Of a stretch of DNA of 64,000 nt, positions 1 through 9,861 are shown piece by piece (the first letter of the stretch is position 1; each line of letters starts with the position of its first letter). The notes under the pieces are model-generated. The model saw only the letters and a program-made list of their open reading frames with translations, was not told where the DNA came from and searched no databases. A program made the translations under genes and the position numbers. The DNA is from Burkholderia gladioli. Its GTDB lineage: Bacteria; Pseudomonadota; Gammaproteobacteria; Burkholderiales; Burkholderiaceae. The stretch covers positions 3,658,001 to 3,722,000 of the forward strand of contig NZ_CP009323.1 in assembly GCF_000959725.1 (NCBI RefSeq), given 5' to 3'.

Positions 1-52
1 GTTTTTCCTCGATGAAGCCGATCTTGCTGAACAGGCTCGACATGAACGCCAT
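1..52 (-). CDS. 5' end of a fourth gene of the lipid operon (partial)
   Basis: Only the first 17 codons are in the window, read leftward from ATG at 52 (protein begins MAFMSSLFSKIGFIEEK). A GAGGAG ribosome binding site lies 8 bases before the ATG, and the gene follows the desaturase stop by about 60 bases in the same direction, so it is probably the next gene of the FAAL/desaturase operon. The family cannot be named from this fragment. That it is a gene start rests on the Shine-Dalgarno and operon position alone. Confidence 0.6.
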   Translation of the reverse strand, partial: MAFMSSLFSKIGFIEEK

Positions 53-114
53 GATGCGTACTCCTCAGGGTTGAAGAAGGCAAAGCAAAACAAAACGATC
101 GGGATGCGGCGCGC

Positions 115-1089
115 TCAGGCGCCGCCGGGCTCGCGCTTGCGCACGCGCTCGATCACGTCGCGGCTGGGCGAGCGCAGCTCCTCGACGATGCCGAGCCATC
201 CGAACAGCGCCAGCATCCAGCCCGACAGGTCCGGCTCCCACCAGTGCACGCCGTGCCGGTACCAGGCCGGGAAGGCGTGATGGTTGTTCTGCAGGCCCTC
301 GCCGAAGGTCAGGAAGGCCACGATCCAGTTGTTGGTGCTGTGGTCGCGCGTGTCGAACGGGCGGCTGCCGTAGCGATGGCAGATCGAGCCGACGCACCAG
401 GCGAACTGGTTGGCGATGAACATGCGCGCGAAGCCGCCGAACATCAGGCCGCACAGCGCGCCCATCCAGCTCGCGGTGATCAGCCCGCCGGCCACGGCCG
501 GGATCGCGAGGCCGAGCAGGACCCAGTAGAAGTAGGTGCGATTGAAGAACAGCAGGCTGCGGTCCTTCAGGATGTCCTGCGCGAAGTAGCTCCAGCTCGA
601 CATCTCGGGCGACATCATCCAGGGCATGTGGGCATGCCACAGCCCGCGCAGGCGCTCGGCGCGGCTCTCGCCCAGCAGGTTGGGCGAATGCGGGTCGCCC
701 GGGCGGTCGCTGTAGGCGTGGTGGCGCCGGTGTGTGGTGACCCAGAACAGGATCGGGCCTTGCGCGGCCATCGAACCGCAGATCAGGATCAGCGCGCGGA
801 ACAGCGGCGAGGTCTTGAAGGCGCGATGGGCCAGGAAGCGGTGGTAGCCGATCGAGACGCCGGCCATGTGCAGCACGTACATCGCGGCGAACAGCCAGGC
901 GTCGACGCGCGTGGCGTAGCCGGCCCAGGCCAGCCAGGCCGCCGCCAGCGTGCCGGCCAACGGAATCGTCATCACGCCGAAGGCGGTCATCGCCTTGATG
1001 CGGGCGCCGCGCGCGTCGAGCACGCTGACGCCGCGCACCGGCTGGTCGTCGGGGAGGGTGGGCGCGGGGGTGAGATCGAGCTGGGTCAT
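115..1089 (-). CDS. Delta-9-type acyl desaturase (membrane di-iron)
   Basis: A 324-residue integral-membrane fatty acyl desaturase. The three histidine boxes that bind the di-iron centre are visible: HRFLAH, HRRHH and, near the C-terminus, NNHH. Hydrophobic segments lie between them, and the length fits bacterial acyl-CoA/acyl-ACP desaturases. It should introduce a double bond into an acyl chain at the cytoplasmic membrane. The start has GGAG upstream. It is third in a minus-strand operon after a fatty acyl-AMP ligase and a second desaturase, so its substrate is probably the acyl chain activated by that ligase rather than bulk phospholipid (inference). Confidence 0.88.
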   Translation of the reverse strand: MTQLDLTPAPTLPDDQPVRGVSVLDARGARIKAMTAFGVMTIPLAGTLAAAWLAWAGYATRVDAWLFAAMYVLHMAGVSIGYHRFLAHRAFKTSPLFRALILICGSMAAQGPILFWVTTHRRHHAYSDRPGDPHSPNLLGESRAERLRGLWHAHMPWMMSPEMSSWSYFAQDILKDRSLLFFNRTYFYWVLLGLAIPAVAGGLITASWMGALCGLMFGGFARMFIANQFAWCVGSICHRYGSRPFDTRDHSTNNWIVAFLTFGEGLQNNHHAFPAWYRHGVHWWEPDLSGWMLALFGWLGIVEELRSPSRDVIERVRKREPGGA

Positions 1090-1114
1090 GAAGGAATCTC
1101 CGGAAGGCGGGCGC

Positions 1115-2044
1115 TCAGGGCTGGGTGGCGCGGCTGCGCTCGGGGGCCGGGCGGCGCACGTCCCACACCAGGCCGAACACCGCCAGCAGCTCGATCAGGC
1201 CGCCCGACAGGTCGAGCTGCCAGAAGCGCTGGCTGGTGCGTGCGAGAGCCGGGAAGGCGTGATGGTTGTTGTGCCAGCCGCCGCCCACCGCCGGCAGGGC
1301 CAGCCAGAACACGTTGCGGCTCTGGTCGCGGGTGCGGTTCGGGCGCGGGCCGAAGCTGTGCGCGAAGGAGTTGATCGCCCAGGTGGCCTGGTCGACCAGG
1401 AAGATGCGCAGCAGGCCGCCCCACAGGAAACCCGTCAGCGCCGCGTAGCCGGTGCCGCCGATCAGCCAGCCGGCCAGCGTCGGCAGCGCCAGGCCGAGCG
1501 CGATCCACAGGAAGTAGAGGCGGTTCAGGCGCACCACCCAGCGGTCGCGCAGCAGGTCGGGGGTGAACTGGCTCCAGTTCTGCCGGCGCAGCGTGAACAG
1601 CCAGCCGACGTGCGCGTGCCAGATGCCGCGCAGGCGCCCGCCGAGATGCTCGCCGTGCAGGCGCGGCGAATGCGGGTCGCCTTCCTGGTCGGTGAAGGCG
1701 TGGTGCATGCGGTGCGTGGCGGCCCAGAACAGGATCGGCCCCTGCGCGGCCATCGAGCCGGCGATCGCGAACAGCGCCGTCACCACCGGGCCGGCCTTGA
1801 AGGCCTGGTGAGAGAAGAAGCGATGCAGCCCCGCCTCGACGCCAAGCGCGGTGACCAGGTACATCACCGCGAGCAGGCCGATCTCGAGCCGGCCGATGCC
1901 GTGCACAATCGCCAGCGCCACGGCCGCGAGCGCGCCGACGGCCGGGATCCCGACCGTGAGCCAGGCCAGGCGCCGTTCGGTGGCGCCGGTGCGATCGGCG
2001 AGCGGCGCGGGCCGCGAGGGGGAGGTTTGGGTCTGGATGTCCAT
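1115..2044 (-). CDS. Second Delta-9-type acyl desaturase
   Basis: About 309 residues, a paralogue of the downstream desaturase with boxes HRFFSH, HRMHH and NNHH. Two desaturases in tandem suggest double or position-specific desaturation of one acyl chain. The open frame extends to an ATG at 2074, but that would overlap the FAAL stop and has no ribosome binding site. ATG at 2044 has GAAGGA five bases upstream and leaves a 16-base gap to the FAAL gene, so it was chosen. The gap to the next desaturase is 25 bases, consistent with one transcript. Confidence 0.87.
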   Translation of the reverse strand: MDIQTQTSPSRPAPLADRTGATERRLAWLTVGIPAVGALAAVALAIVHGIGRLEIGLLAVMYLVTALGVEAGLHRFFSHQAFKAGPVVTALFAIAGSMAAQGPILFWAATHRMHHAFTDQEGDPHSPRLHGEHLGGRLRGIWHAHVGWLFTLRRQNWSQFTPDLLRDRWVVRLNRLYFLWIALGLALPTLAGWLIGGTGYAALTGFLWGGLLRIFLVDQATWAINSFAHSFGPRPNRTRDQSRNVFWLALPAVGGGWHNNHHAFPALARTSQRFWQLDLSGGLIELLAVFGLVWDVRRPAPERSRATQP

Positions 2045-2060
2045 GATGTCCTTCGCGGGC

Positions 2061-3893
2061 TCAGGCGCGTGCATGGGGATAGCTCGCCAGCGATTGCGTC
2101 AGCAGCGCGTGGCGGGTGGCGTAGCGCTGGATCTTGCCGCTCGTGGTCAAGGGGATCGCGCCCATCGGCGCGAAATGGATCAGGTGCGGCGCGGCGCCGA
2201 GCTGCTGCGTGACGCGCTCGACGATCGCCTCGCGCAGCGTCTGCAGTTCGCCCTCGGCCACCTTCTCGCCGCGCCGGAGTTCGGCCACCACGGCGATCCG
2301 CTCGCCCTGGCCGTCGTCGATCGAGAAGGCCGCCACGCCGTTCGGCCGGATCCGCGCGTCGAGCTCCTCCACCAGCAGTTCGATATCCTGAGGATAGAGA
2401 TTGCGGCCCGCGTGGATGATCAGATCCTTGATGCGGCCGGTGACGTACAGCTCGCCGGCGCGCAGGAAACCGAGGTCGCCGGTGCGCATGTAGCGTTGTG
2501 CCGAGCCTTCCAGGCGCGCGTGGAAGGTCTCCTCGCTGCGCTCGGGCTGGTTCCAGTAGCCGATGCCGATGTTCGGGCCGCCTACCCAGATTTCGCCGAT
2601 CGCGCCGTCGGGCAGCGCGCGGCCGTCCGGGCCGACGATTCGCACGTCGTGGCCCGGCGCCGGCGCGCCGCAGGAGGCCAGCGCCTGGGCGCGCGGATGA
2701 TCGGCCGCGATCTCGCGCACCTCGCCGCGCGCCAGGCCGTCCTGGTCGAGCTCGACGAAGGCGGGCGCGGCGCCGTCCACCTTGCCCGATACGAACACGG
2801 TGGCCTCGGCCAGTCCGTAGCAGGGGCCGAAGGCCTCGGCGCGGAAGCCGCAGCGCGCGAAGCGATCGGCGAAACGCTCGAAGGTGCGGCGCCGGACCGG
2901 CTCGGCGCCGCAGTAGATCGCCTCGACCGTGGAAAGGTCGAGCAGCGGCAGCACCTCGTCGCCGATCGAGTTGCAACAGAGGTCGAAGGCGAAGTTCGGC
3001 GCGATGGTGGTGGTGACGCGGTACTGCGAGAGCGCCGCCAGCCAGCGCAGCGGCTGCTGGACGAAGTGGCCGGGCGAGAGGATCACGGTCGGGAAACCCT
3101 CGTAGATCGGCTGCAGGATGCCGCCCATCAGGCCCATGTCGTGATAGGGCGGCAACCAGGTGCAACCGACGCGCTCGCGCGGCCCGCCCATCCAGCGGCT
3201 CGCGCCGTGGCAGTTGCTGAGCAGGTTGCCGTGGGTCAGCATCACGCCCTTCGGATCGGAGGTCGAGCCCGACGTGTACTGGAGCAGGGCAAGCGCCTCG
3301 CGATCGAGCACCGGCAAGGCCGGGCCGACATCGGTCGCGTTGTATGCATATGCATGAGTATCGGCGCGAAAAAGCGCATCGGCCTCGGTCCAGGCCTCCT
3401 CCGGGAAGCCGTCCGGCAGCAGCGCCAGCACGCGCTCGCGCAGCCGGGTGAAGCGCGAATCGGTCAGGATCAGCTCGGGCTGCGAGTCGCGCGCGATCGC
3501 GCCGAGCCGCCCCAGCGCCCGCGTGCCCACCGGCGGGAACGAGGGCACCGCCACCGCGCCGGCCATCCAGACGCCGAACAGCGCGGCGATGTAGTCGATG
3601 CCGGCCTCGAACAGCATCAGCACACGCTTGCCGGCCACGCCGCGCGCGGCGAGGTGGCGCGCGATCGCGCCGGCCTGCAGTTGCAGCTCGGCATAGCTCA
3701 CGGTGCGAGTCTCGCCTTCGCCGTCCACCAGGTGGATGAAGGCGGTCTGCCCGGGCAGCGTCGCGGCGCGCAGGCGCAGCACGTCGGCCAGCGTGTCGAG
3801 GGCGTGCTCGGCCAGCGTCGCGGCGGCGCGATGGCGCGAATGGCTCGCGTCGAGCGCATCGAGCGCCGGGCTTGCGACTTCGAGATGTGTCAT
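2061..3893 (-). CDS. Fatty acyl-AMP ligase (FAAL)
   Basis: A 610-residue adenylate-forming enzyme. It carries the phosphate-binding motif YTSGSTSDPKG at about residue 206, a TGDLG motif in the adenylation core, and GRNLYPQDIE, characteristic of FAALs, which make acyl-adenylates and pass them to acyl carrier protein rather than CoA. Start: the frame is open to 4022, but ATG at 3893 (MTHLEVAS) has AAAGGA eight bases upstream and begins where homology-like sequence begins. It is the first gene of an operon with two desaturases, which points to a specialised lipid or lipopeptide tail. The Burkholderia afc locus has a similar flavour (recalled by analogy, not shown). Confidence 0.88.
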   Translation of the reverse strand: MTHLEVASPALDALDASHSRHRAAATLAEHALDTLADVLRLRAATLPGQTAFIHLVDGEGETRTVSYAELQLQAGAIARHLAARGVAGKRVLMLFEAGIDYIAALFGVWMAGAVAVPSFPPVGTRALGRLGAIARDSQPELILTDSRFTRLRERVLALLPDGFPEEAWTEADALFRADTHAYAYNATDVGPALPVLDREALALLQYTSGSTSDPKGVMLTHGNLLSNCHGASRWMGGPRERVGCTWLPPYHDMGLMGGILQPIYEGFPTVILSPGHFVQQPLRWLAALSQYRVTTTIAPNFAFDLCCNSIGDEVLPLLDLSTVEAIYCGAEPVRRRTFERFADRFARCGFRAEAFGPCYGLAEATVFVSGKVDGAAPAFVELDQDGLARGEVREIAADHPRAQALASCGAPAPGHDVRIVGPDGRALPDGAIGEIWVGGPNIGIGYWNQPERSEETFHARLEGSAQRYMRTGDLGFLRAGELYVTGRIKDLIIHAGRNLYPQDIELLVEELDARIRPNGVAAFSIDDGQGERIAVVAELRRGEKVAEGELQTLREAIVERVTQQLGAAPHLIHFAPMGAIPLTTSGKIQRYATRHALLTQSLASYPHARA

Positions 3894-4909
3894 GTCGGCA
3901 TCCTTTCCACGTAAAGCGTTGCATCGACATGCGCCACGCCAAATGCCACGGCGTCGCGCGTATCGGTCCGTTCCACTGAAAATCGAATTCCCGAATCCAA
4001 CCGGAACAAAATACGCAGGCATTTTCCGATTTACGTAGGATTACGTAGACGGAAATACAAACTACGCTTGCGCTTAATAAAGCTATCCGGATTTTGAAAT
4101 GGCTTCACAAACCGGTTAAGCGCGTTTTTTCATTCCGCGGGCAAAACTCATCCGTTCCGGCCGACACGTGTGGGGGACGGCGCGGCGATACAGGACGCTG
4201 GCGATCGGGGGATCGTCAGGTCCGCAGCACAGCGTGTTGTTTGACTTCGAGCTGCAACATCAGATGAGACACGTACTACGGGCCGCGCTCAAGCCGCTGG
4301 GCGCTATAACCGGTATCAGGCCGCATTCCTCGCATGGACGGGGAAACGGGGCACGCGCGAAGGAATGACGCCATCGCCTCGCATGCTCCGCTTCCCGCTC
4401 GGAACGGGTAGTGGAACGTACCGCTCAATCGTTACGGCCCTCGGCTGCTTTGTTTGCATGTATATGCATTAATGTTTATTCAAGAGAAAAACATTGTCAA
4501 GCGCCTTTCAATGATCCGATGAATATTTCCGATATCAAAAAGAAAGGGTTCGGCCGGTGTCCGGAAAATATTTGGAAATAAGGGAGAAGCGGCTTGTCAT
4601 TGCCGCGTATTAATTGTCCAGCCCGGTACATACGGGAACCGGCTCGATAACTGGCTTGTTAATGGAACAGTTTTGACAGTGCCAGTTTGCGATGGAAGAT
4701 TGGACGGGCGGCGCGATCGAATCGATCGGGATCGCGAAACACGCACGCGACATCACGACAGGGAAATATCGAGGCAGGGGAGGGAGGCGACGTATCGCGC
4801 CGTGTTCGCCCGGGCGGCGGGCAGGCGCGATCGTGTTTGATTCAGGACCTGCTCGCTCGCGGCGAGGCATCGCCGGGCGGCAGGTCCCGCATGGGGAAGA
4901 TGGCCGGGC
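3894..4909. other. 1-kb intergenic region upstream of the FAAL operon
   Basis: No convincing gene in either strand: short open frames here lack ribosome binding sites and have no protein-like composition. The part from about 4430 to 4700 is noticeably AT-richer than the surroundings, with runs such as gcatgtatatgcattaatg near 4456. It should hold the FAAL promoter at its left end and the 3' end of the thioredoxin-fold gene at its right. A paired TACGTA direct repeat at 4031-4048 is listed separately. Confidence 0.5.
4031..4050 (-). promoter_or_regulatory. Tandem TTACGTAG direct repeats upstream of FAAL
   Basis: Two copies of TTACGTAG start exactly 10 bases apart (4031 and 4041), one helical turn, about 140 bases before the FAAL start; read on the minus strand they are CTACGTAA repeats. 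Phased direct repeats often mark activator binding. The core resembles the ACGTAA of the EPS enhancer elements, but the inverted arrangement is missing and no correctly spaced -24/-12 promoter was found between it and the gene, so it is treated as separate. Confidence 0.35.
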
Positions 4910-6490
4910 TCAGGCTTTCGCCGGCTGGATCAGGTCATGGCAGGTGGACGTTTGCGGATCGCCGGCCGGCAGCTTCCCGCACACGCCCTCGAACTGCTTC
5001 ACCACCGACTTCACCGCGCCCTCGTGGCGGCCGTCCTTGTTCCATTGCACGAGCTGCGTCACCACCTTGCTCAGGGCGCGTCGATTCGCGCCGTAGAACG
5101 CATTGCGCGTCTGCCCGACCTGGTTCAGCACGCCGCTGGCGATGCCTTCGATGCGCGTGCTGTCCTCGGGCGCGAGCGTCACCGCGTTCGCCAGGTAGGT
5201 GGCGCCCCAGCGCAGCCGCGTGGCCGAGCCGCTGGTTGCTTCGTAGGCCTTGCGATACCACTCGAGCGCGGCCGCCTTGTCGCCGCGCGCCTTCGCGTTC
5301 GCCGCGAGGCCGGACATGAAGTAGTAGGGCGTCGACGAGCGCGGCAGCTCGGCCTCGAGCAGCGCATCCGAATCGTCGTAGAGGCCGGCGTCCGTGAGCG
5401 TGTCCGCGCCTTCGCTGACCACGGCCGCATGCTCGTAGGGATTGGTGGCCGCCTGCGTGGTGGCGCTCACCTGCTTGCGCACCGTGTCGAGCAGGGGCGC
5501 CGGCAGCGGCGTGCCCTTCGGCGCGACGAGCCGCGCCAGCGACACGCGCCCATGCAGGGCGATGGTGCGATCGATCGCCGACAGCGAGGCATCGGTCGAC
5601 AGGCGCGTGAGCGCCGCGTCGTAGGCTTGGCTCAGGCGCGCGCGTTCGGTCGCGTCCTTGGCGAGCCAGTGCACCAGGTCCGCCGGCGCGGCAACCAGCA
5701 CGTCGGATTGCTCGCGGCTCAGGCGCGGATCGTTCAGCGTCGCCTGTAGGGCCGCCAGGCCCGCGGCCTTGTCGAGTTCGCCCTGCTGGGCCGGCTCGCC
5801 ATCGGCGGCCGTGACGGCCGCCTTCAGCGCGAAGCGCAGCGCCTCCTTCGGCGCGTGATCGGCACGCGCATGCGCGGCCAGTGTCTGCAGGGTCTGCGCG
5901 ACACGTTCGCCCGGCACCGGCAGCCCGCCATCGGTATCCCAGGAGTAATCGGCCAGCATGCGCCATTCGTCAGGCTTGAGCGCGGCGCCGTCGCGCAGCG
6001 CGGCGGCCAGCGTCTGCTTGAAGGGATGGGTGGCGTTCATGCCGAGCGACAGCGCCTGCATGTAGCGGTCCAGGTCCGCCTCGCCCGGCAGGCGCGTGAC
6101 TTCGGTGCCGTCGGGACGGAACAGGATCATGGTCGGGTAGCCGCGCACCTTGAAGCGCTCGCCGAGCTTCTGCGCGTTTTCCGCGTCGCCGTCGAGATAA
6201 ACCGGCACGAAGAAGGACGAGCGGTCCTTGAACACCTGCTGGCTGAACACGGTCGCCTTCACCTGGTTGCAGGACGGGCACCACACGGCGCCCCAGTACA
6301 GCAGCAGCGGCTTGTTGCTGCGCTTGGCCCGGGCGAACGCGGCATCGATGTCGCCCTGCTGCCAGGCGATGCCGGGCGGCAGGTGGACCGCCGGGCTCGC
6401 CGGCTGGGTGGCGGCGAACGAGGAGGAAAAACAGGCGCTCGCGGCAGCGAGCAGCAGGCCCATCGAGGCCTTCTTCATCGAGGTTTTCAT
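4910..6490 (-). CDS. Secreted thioredoxin-fold protein with helical repeat region
   Basis: A 526-residue exported protein. A signal peptide (MKKASMGLLLAAASACFSSSFAA region) is followed by a thioredoxin-like domain with redox motif WCPSC at about residues 70-74 and GYPT (cis-proline) near residue 125. The remaining 370 residues are helical and look like TPR-type repeats (ALEWYRKAYEATSGSATRL). It probably acts in the periplasm as a disulfide reductase or isomerase. The frame is open to 6607, but 6490 gives a clean signal peptide; the ribosome binding site is weak. It is divergent from the TonB-dependent receptor across 490 bases. Confidence 0.75.
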   Translation of the reverse strand: MKTSMKKASMGLLLAAASACFSSSFAATQPASPAVHLPPGIAWQQGDIDAAFARAKRSNKPLLLYWGAVWCPSCNQVKATVFSQQVFKDRSSFFVPVYLDGDAENAQKLGERFKVRGYPTMILFRPDGTEVTRLPGEADLDRYMQALSLGMNATHPFKQTLAAALRDGAALKPDEWRMLADYSWDTDGGLPVPGERVAQTLQTLAAHARADHAPKEALRFALKAAVTAADGEPAQQGELDKAAGLAALQATLNDPRLSREQSDVLVAAPADLVHWLAKDATERARLSQAYDAALTRLSTDASLSAIDRTIALHGRVSLARLVAPKGTPLPAPLLDTVRKQVSATTQAATNPYEHAAVVSEGADTLTDAGLYDDSDALLEAELPRSSTPYYFMSGLAANAKARGDKAAALEWYRKAYEATSGSATRLRWGATYLANAVTLAPEDSTRIEGIASGVLNQVGQTRNAFYGANRRALSKVVTQLVQWNKDGRHEGAVKSVVKQFEGVCGKLPAGDPQTSTCHDLIQPAKA

Positions 6491-6913
6491 GAGGAGATCC
6501 GACTGGTTGCGGCGCGGCGAGTGCGGCCCGGCGTCGATATTGGTCTGAAGTATCGAGACACTGAAGCAGAATCGTCGCGCGCACAAGCCCGAAAAGCCGC
6601 TTTGCATTTCGTTTCGACGCGCATATCGATATTCCGCGCCGGCTTGCTGGGTGGTTGCGTAGGCAATCGACCGGATTGTTGAAGACGGCGAAATTCCGGG
6701 CTCGGAAATACGCCCGAATTCCTCACATCAATATGCGGAAATATCGTTTGTGACGGGCCGGGCGGGTCGATAAAGTCTCCCCCGGTCCTTGCCGGCGTGC
6801 CGCCGGTATTCAGGATGTCTTAGAAAAATCTCGCGTGCCATTGCGCGATGGCTTTCGCCTGGCGTCTCGTGATCCGGACGCGCGGCGAAGACGCGAATCA
6901 GAGGGGGCGGGCG

Positions 6914-6944
6914 GGCCCGGTGTCGTCACGAGCGGCACCGGGCC
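6914..6944 (+). other. Hairpin in the leader of the TonB-dependent receptor gene
   Basis: Perfect 9-base arms GGCCCGGTG (6914-6922) and CACCGGGCC (6936-6944), with an inner TCG/CGA pairing, 40 bases before the receptor start. There is no T-tract, so an operator or leader structure is as likely as a terminator. The rest of the 6491-6983 intergenic region shows no gene. A closely related hairpin (CCCGGTGCCG/CGGCACCGGG) follows the receptor gene. Confidence 0.4.
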
Positions 6945-6983
6945 GGTCAGCCGAGGGTCGTTCGGCCGATAGACGAGATCAAC

Positions 6984-9824
6984 ATGAACTCGCATGACAA
7001 GATATCCCGCGTGACCGGGTGGGGCGCGGCTGCGCTCTGCCTGTCGATCTCGCTCGCCAGCGCCGCGCCGGCGCTGGCCCAGCAAACCGTGGCCGCGTCC
7101 GGGCCGGCCGTCGCCGATGCGCCGGCCGCGGCCAGCGCCGCTGCTGCCGCCGTCGCAACGCCAGCCGGCGCGGCGGCATCGCCATCCACGGCCGCCGCGC
7201 CGAAATCCACCTCGCTGAAGACCTTCGTGGTGACCGGCTCGCGCATCCCGCGCACGGAGAAGGAGGGTGCCACGCCGGTCACCGTCATCACCGGCAAGGA
7301 TCTCGAAGCCAAGGGTTATCGCAACGTCTACGACGCGCTGCAATCGCAGACGCAGAACACCGGTTTCTCGCAGGGCGCCGACTACGGCAACACCTTCACG
7401 CCGGCCGCCAATGCCATCAACCTGCGCGGGCTCGGCGCCAACCACACGCTGGTGCTGGTCGACGGCCGGCGCGTGGCCGATTACCCGATCGCCTACGACG
7501 GCAACGTCAACTTCGTGAACCTCGCCAACATCCCTTCGGAGATGATCGACCGCATCGAGATCCTGAACGGCGCGGCCTCGGCGGTCTACGGCTCGGATGC
7601 GATCGCGGGCGTGGTCAACATCATCATGAAGAAGCACATCGACGGCATCGAGGTGAACCTGAAGGGCGGGCGCACCTGGGACGGCGGCGGCGGCAACGGC
7701 CGCCTGCAGGTATCGGGCGGCAAGGAATTCGGCGCGCTGAGCACGGTGTTCGGCCTGGAGATCAGCAAGACCAATCCGATCTGGTCGGGCCAGCGCGATT
7801 TCATGTCCTCGGCCTCGCTCGAAGGCGAGACGCCCACCACCATCTGGTCGCGCCGGAACCTCGACACGGGCGCCTACCTCGGCGGCGCCGGCGCTTGCGG
7901 CGCGCTGGGCGGCATCGGCGCGTTCGGCGGCGTCTCGACCGTCAATACCGCCAAGGGCGCGTATTGCGGCAGCGGCGGTGCCAAGCCGGCGTTCTGGACG
8001 ACCCAGACCGACAACCTCAGCGAGAACCTCTACGGTGGCGTCGAGTACCGGCTCAGCGAGCTGGTCACGCTGTTCGGCTCGGTATCGACCGCCTGGAACC
8101 AGACCGAGAACAACACGCGCGGCCCGAGCTGGACCTCGGCGCTGGGCGGCACCGGCTACTTCTTCAACGATCTCACCCAGGCCAACGAAACCTGGACGCG
8201 GCGTTTCTCGCCGCAGGAGATCGGCGGTGCCTCGGTCTGGAACAAGCGCTGGGACGATTTCGCCGCCAATGTGATCACCGGCCTGCGCGGCAAGCTGCCC
8301 GACAGCAGTTGGAACTACGAGCTGACCTACAGCGCCTCGGGCTACCAGAGCCGCGCGACGGTGCCGCGCCTGCGCGCCGGCATCGACAGCTACTTTCTCG
8401 GCCCGCAACTGGGCACCGCGGCCGACGGCGCGCCGATCTACGCGCCCGACCCGACGCGCTTCTCGACACCGCTCACGCCAGCGCAATTCGGATCGCTCTA
8501 TGGCGAATCCGCAAGCCAGAACAACACCTGGACGCAGACCTTCAGCCTGGCCACCAACGGCGACCTGTTCCGCCTGCCGGCCGGGCCGGTGCGCGCCGCC
8601 GGCGTGATCGAATACGGCACGCAGGGCTTCAGCAATTCGGTGGACCCGGCGCTGGCCCAGGGCAGCTACTACAACTCGGCCGGCATCTACGGCGCGAGCG
8701 GCAACCGCAAGCGCTACGCGGCCGCGCTCGAGCTGCGCGTGCCGATCTTCCGCCAGTTGAACGCCGATGTCGCGACGCGCTACGACGACTATTCCTTCGC
8801 CGGCACGCGCAACCACAAGTTCACCTACAACCTCGGCCTCGAATACCGGCCGCTGCGCGAGTTGCTGCTGCGCGGCAACTACGGCACCAGCTTTCGCGCG
8901 CCGGACATGAACTACATCTTCCAGAGCCCGACCAAGGGCTACTTCGAGTCGACCACCGACTATTTCCGCTGCAACCAGTCCGGCCAGTCGCTGGCCAACT
9001 GCGAATACGCGAACGTGGCGCCGGGCTCGAACTTCGTGCAGACCGGCAACGCGCAACTGAAGCCGGAAAACGGCAAGTCCTGGGGCGCGGGCTTCGTGCT
9101 CGCGCCCACGCCCGATATCGACCTGTCGGCCGACTACTACAACATCCGTATCGACAACCTGGTCACCAACATCGATCCCGACAACCTGCTGCGCACCGAG
9201 GCGGCCTGCCGCGAAGGACGCCTGAGCGCGGCCTCGCCCGATTGCGTGGATGCGCTGGCGCGCGTGGTTCGCAATCCGCTCACGGCCGTGCTCGATCCCG
9301 GTGCGATCAACACCATCCTGATCAACCCGATCAACGCGGCGATGGAGAAAACCACCGGCTTCGACCTGAGCGGCAAGTGGCGCTTCCGCCTGCACGGCAT
9401 CGGCAATTTCCTGCTGGCGGCGAACTACACCAAGGTGCTGAGCCTGCGCTACCAGCAGTACGCCAACAGCCCCGTGCAGGACCTGCTGCATTCGCTGAAC
9501 AACCCGACCGGCAACCCGGAATGGCCCGACAAGCTGATGCTGAGCCTGACCTGGTCGATCCCGAAGTGGACCTCGACGGTGCAGGTCGAGCGCTACGGCA
9601 AGGTGCCCAACGCCGCGCAGACCGCCTACCTCACGCCCACCACGCTGGCCAACCTGAGCCTGTCCTATCAGTTCACGCGCGATACCTCGCTGACCTTCGT
9701 GATGAACAACGTGTTCAACACCATCAAGCACGACGATTCGGCCGGCTGGCCGTATTACACGGTCGGCTACTACCTGCCTTACGGGCGCACGCTGTGGCTG
9801 GAGTTCAGCCATCGCTTCAGTTGA
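6984..9824 (+). CDS. TonB-dependent outer-membrane receptor
   Basis: A 946-residue receptor. It has a signal peptide ending near ALA-QQ (about residue 33), an alanine-rich linker, then a plug domain with VVTGSRIPRTEKEGATPVTV from about residue 75 and LRGLGANHTLVLVDGRR, and a long beta-barrel ending in aromatic phenylalanine strands (LWLEFSHRFS). It would take up a ligand across the outer membrane using TonB energy. The ligand is not evident. A YncE-like propeller lies convergently downstream; E. coli has a receptor (YncD) next to YncE, which is only a loose parallel. The start is chosen by the signal peptide; GAGAT lies just upstream. Confidence 0.9.
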   Translation: MNSHDKISRVTGWGAAALCLSISLASAAPALAQQTVAASGPAVADAPAAASAAAAAVATPAGAAASPSTAAAPKSTSLKTFVVTGSRIPRTEKEGATPVTVITGKDLEAKGYRNVYDALQSQTQNTGFSQGADYGNTFTPAANAINLRGLGANHTLVLVDGRRVADYPIAYDGNVNFVNLANIPSEMIDRIEILNGAASAVYGSDAIAGVVNIIMKKHIDGIEVNLKGGRTWDGGGGNGRLQVSGGKEFGALSTVFGLEISKTNPIWSGQRDFMSSASLEGETPTTIWSRRNLDTGAYLGGAGACGALGGIGAFGGVSTVNTAKGAYCGSGGAKPAFWTTQTDNLSENLYGGVEYRLSELVTLFGSVSTAWNQTENNTRGPSWTSALGGTGYFFNDLTQANETWTRRFSPQEIGGASVWNKRWDDFAANVITGLRGKLPDSSWNYELTYSASGYQSRATVPRLRAGIDSYFLGPQLGTAADGAPIYAPDPTRFSTPLTPAQFGSLYGESASQNNTWTQTFSLATNGDLFRLPAGPVRAAGVIEYGTQGFSNSVDPALAQGSYYNSAGIYGASGNRKRYAAALELRVPIFRQLNADVATRYDDYSFAGTRNHKFTYNLGLEYRPLRELLLRGNYGTSFRAPDMNYIFQSPTKGYFESTTDYFRCNQSGQSLANCEYANVAPGSNFVQTGNAQLKPENGKSWGAGFVLAPTPDIDLSADYYNIRIDNLVTNIDPDNLLRTEAACREGRLSAASPDCVDALARVVRNPLTAVLDPGAINTILINPINAAMEKTTGFDLSGKWRFRLHGIGNFLLAANYTKVLSLRYQQYANSPVQDLLHSLNNPTGNPEWPDKLMLSLTWSIPKWTSTVQVERYGKVPNAAQTAYLTPTTLANLSLSYQFTRDTSLTFVMNNVFNTIKHDDSAGWPYYTVGYYLPYGRTLWLEFSHRFS

Positions 9825-9861
9825 GCGGGCGGCGGGACGGCAGCAAACCGGCGAGCGCAAT

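Noticed and set aside
3344..3355. Perfect palindrome ATGCATATGCAT
   Set aside because: Falls inside the FAAL coding region, where it encodes HAYA; no promoter context, so chance is the simpler explanation.
4031..4048. TTACGTAG repeats as a fourth EPS enhancer element
   Set aside because: Arranged as direct rather than inverted repeats, and the nearest -24/-12-like sequence before FAAL has the wrong spacing by one base.
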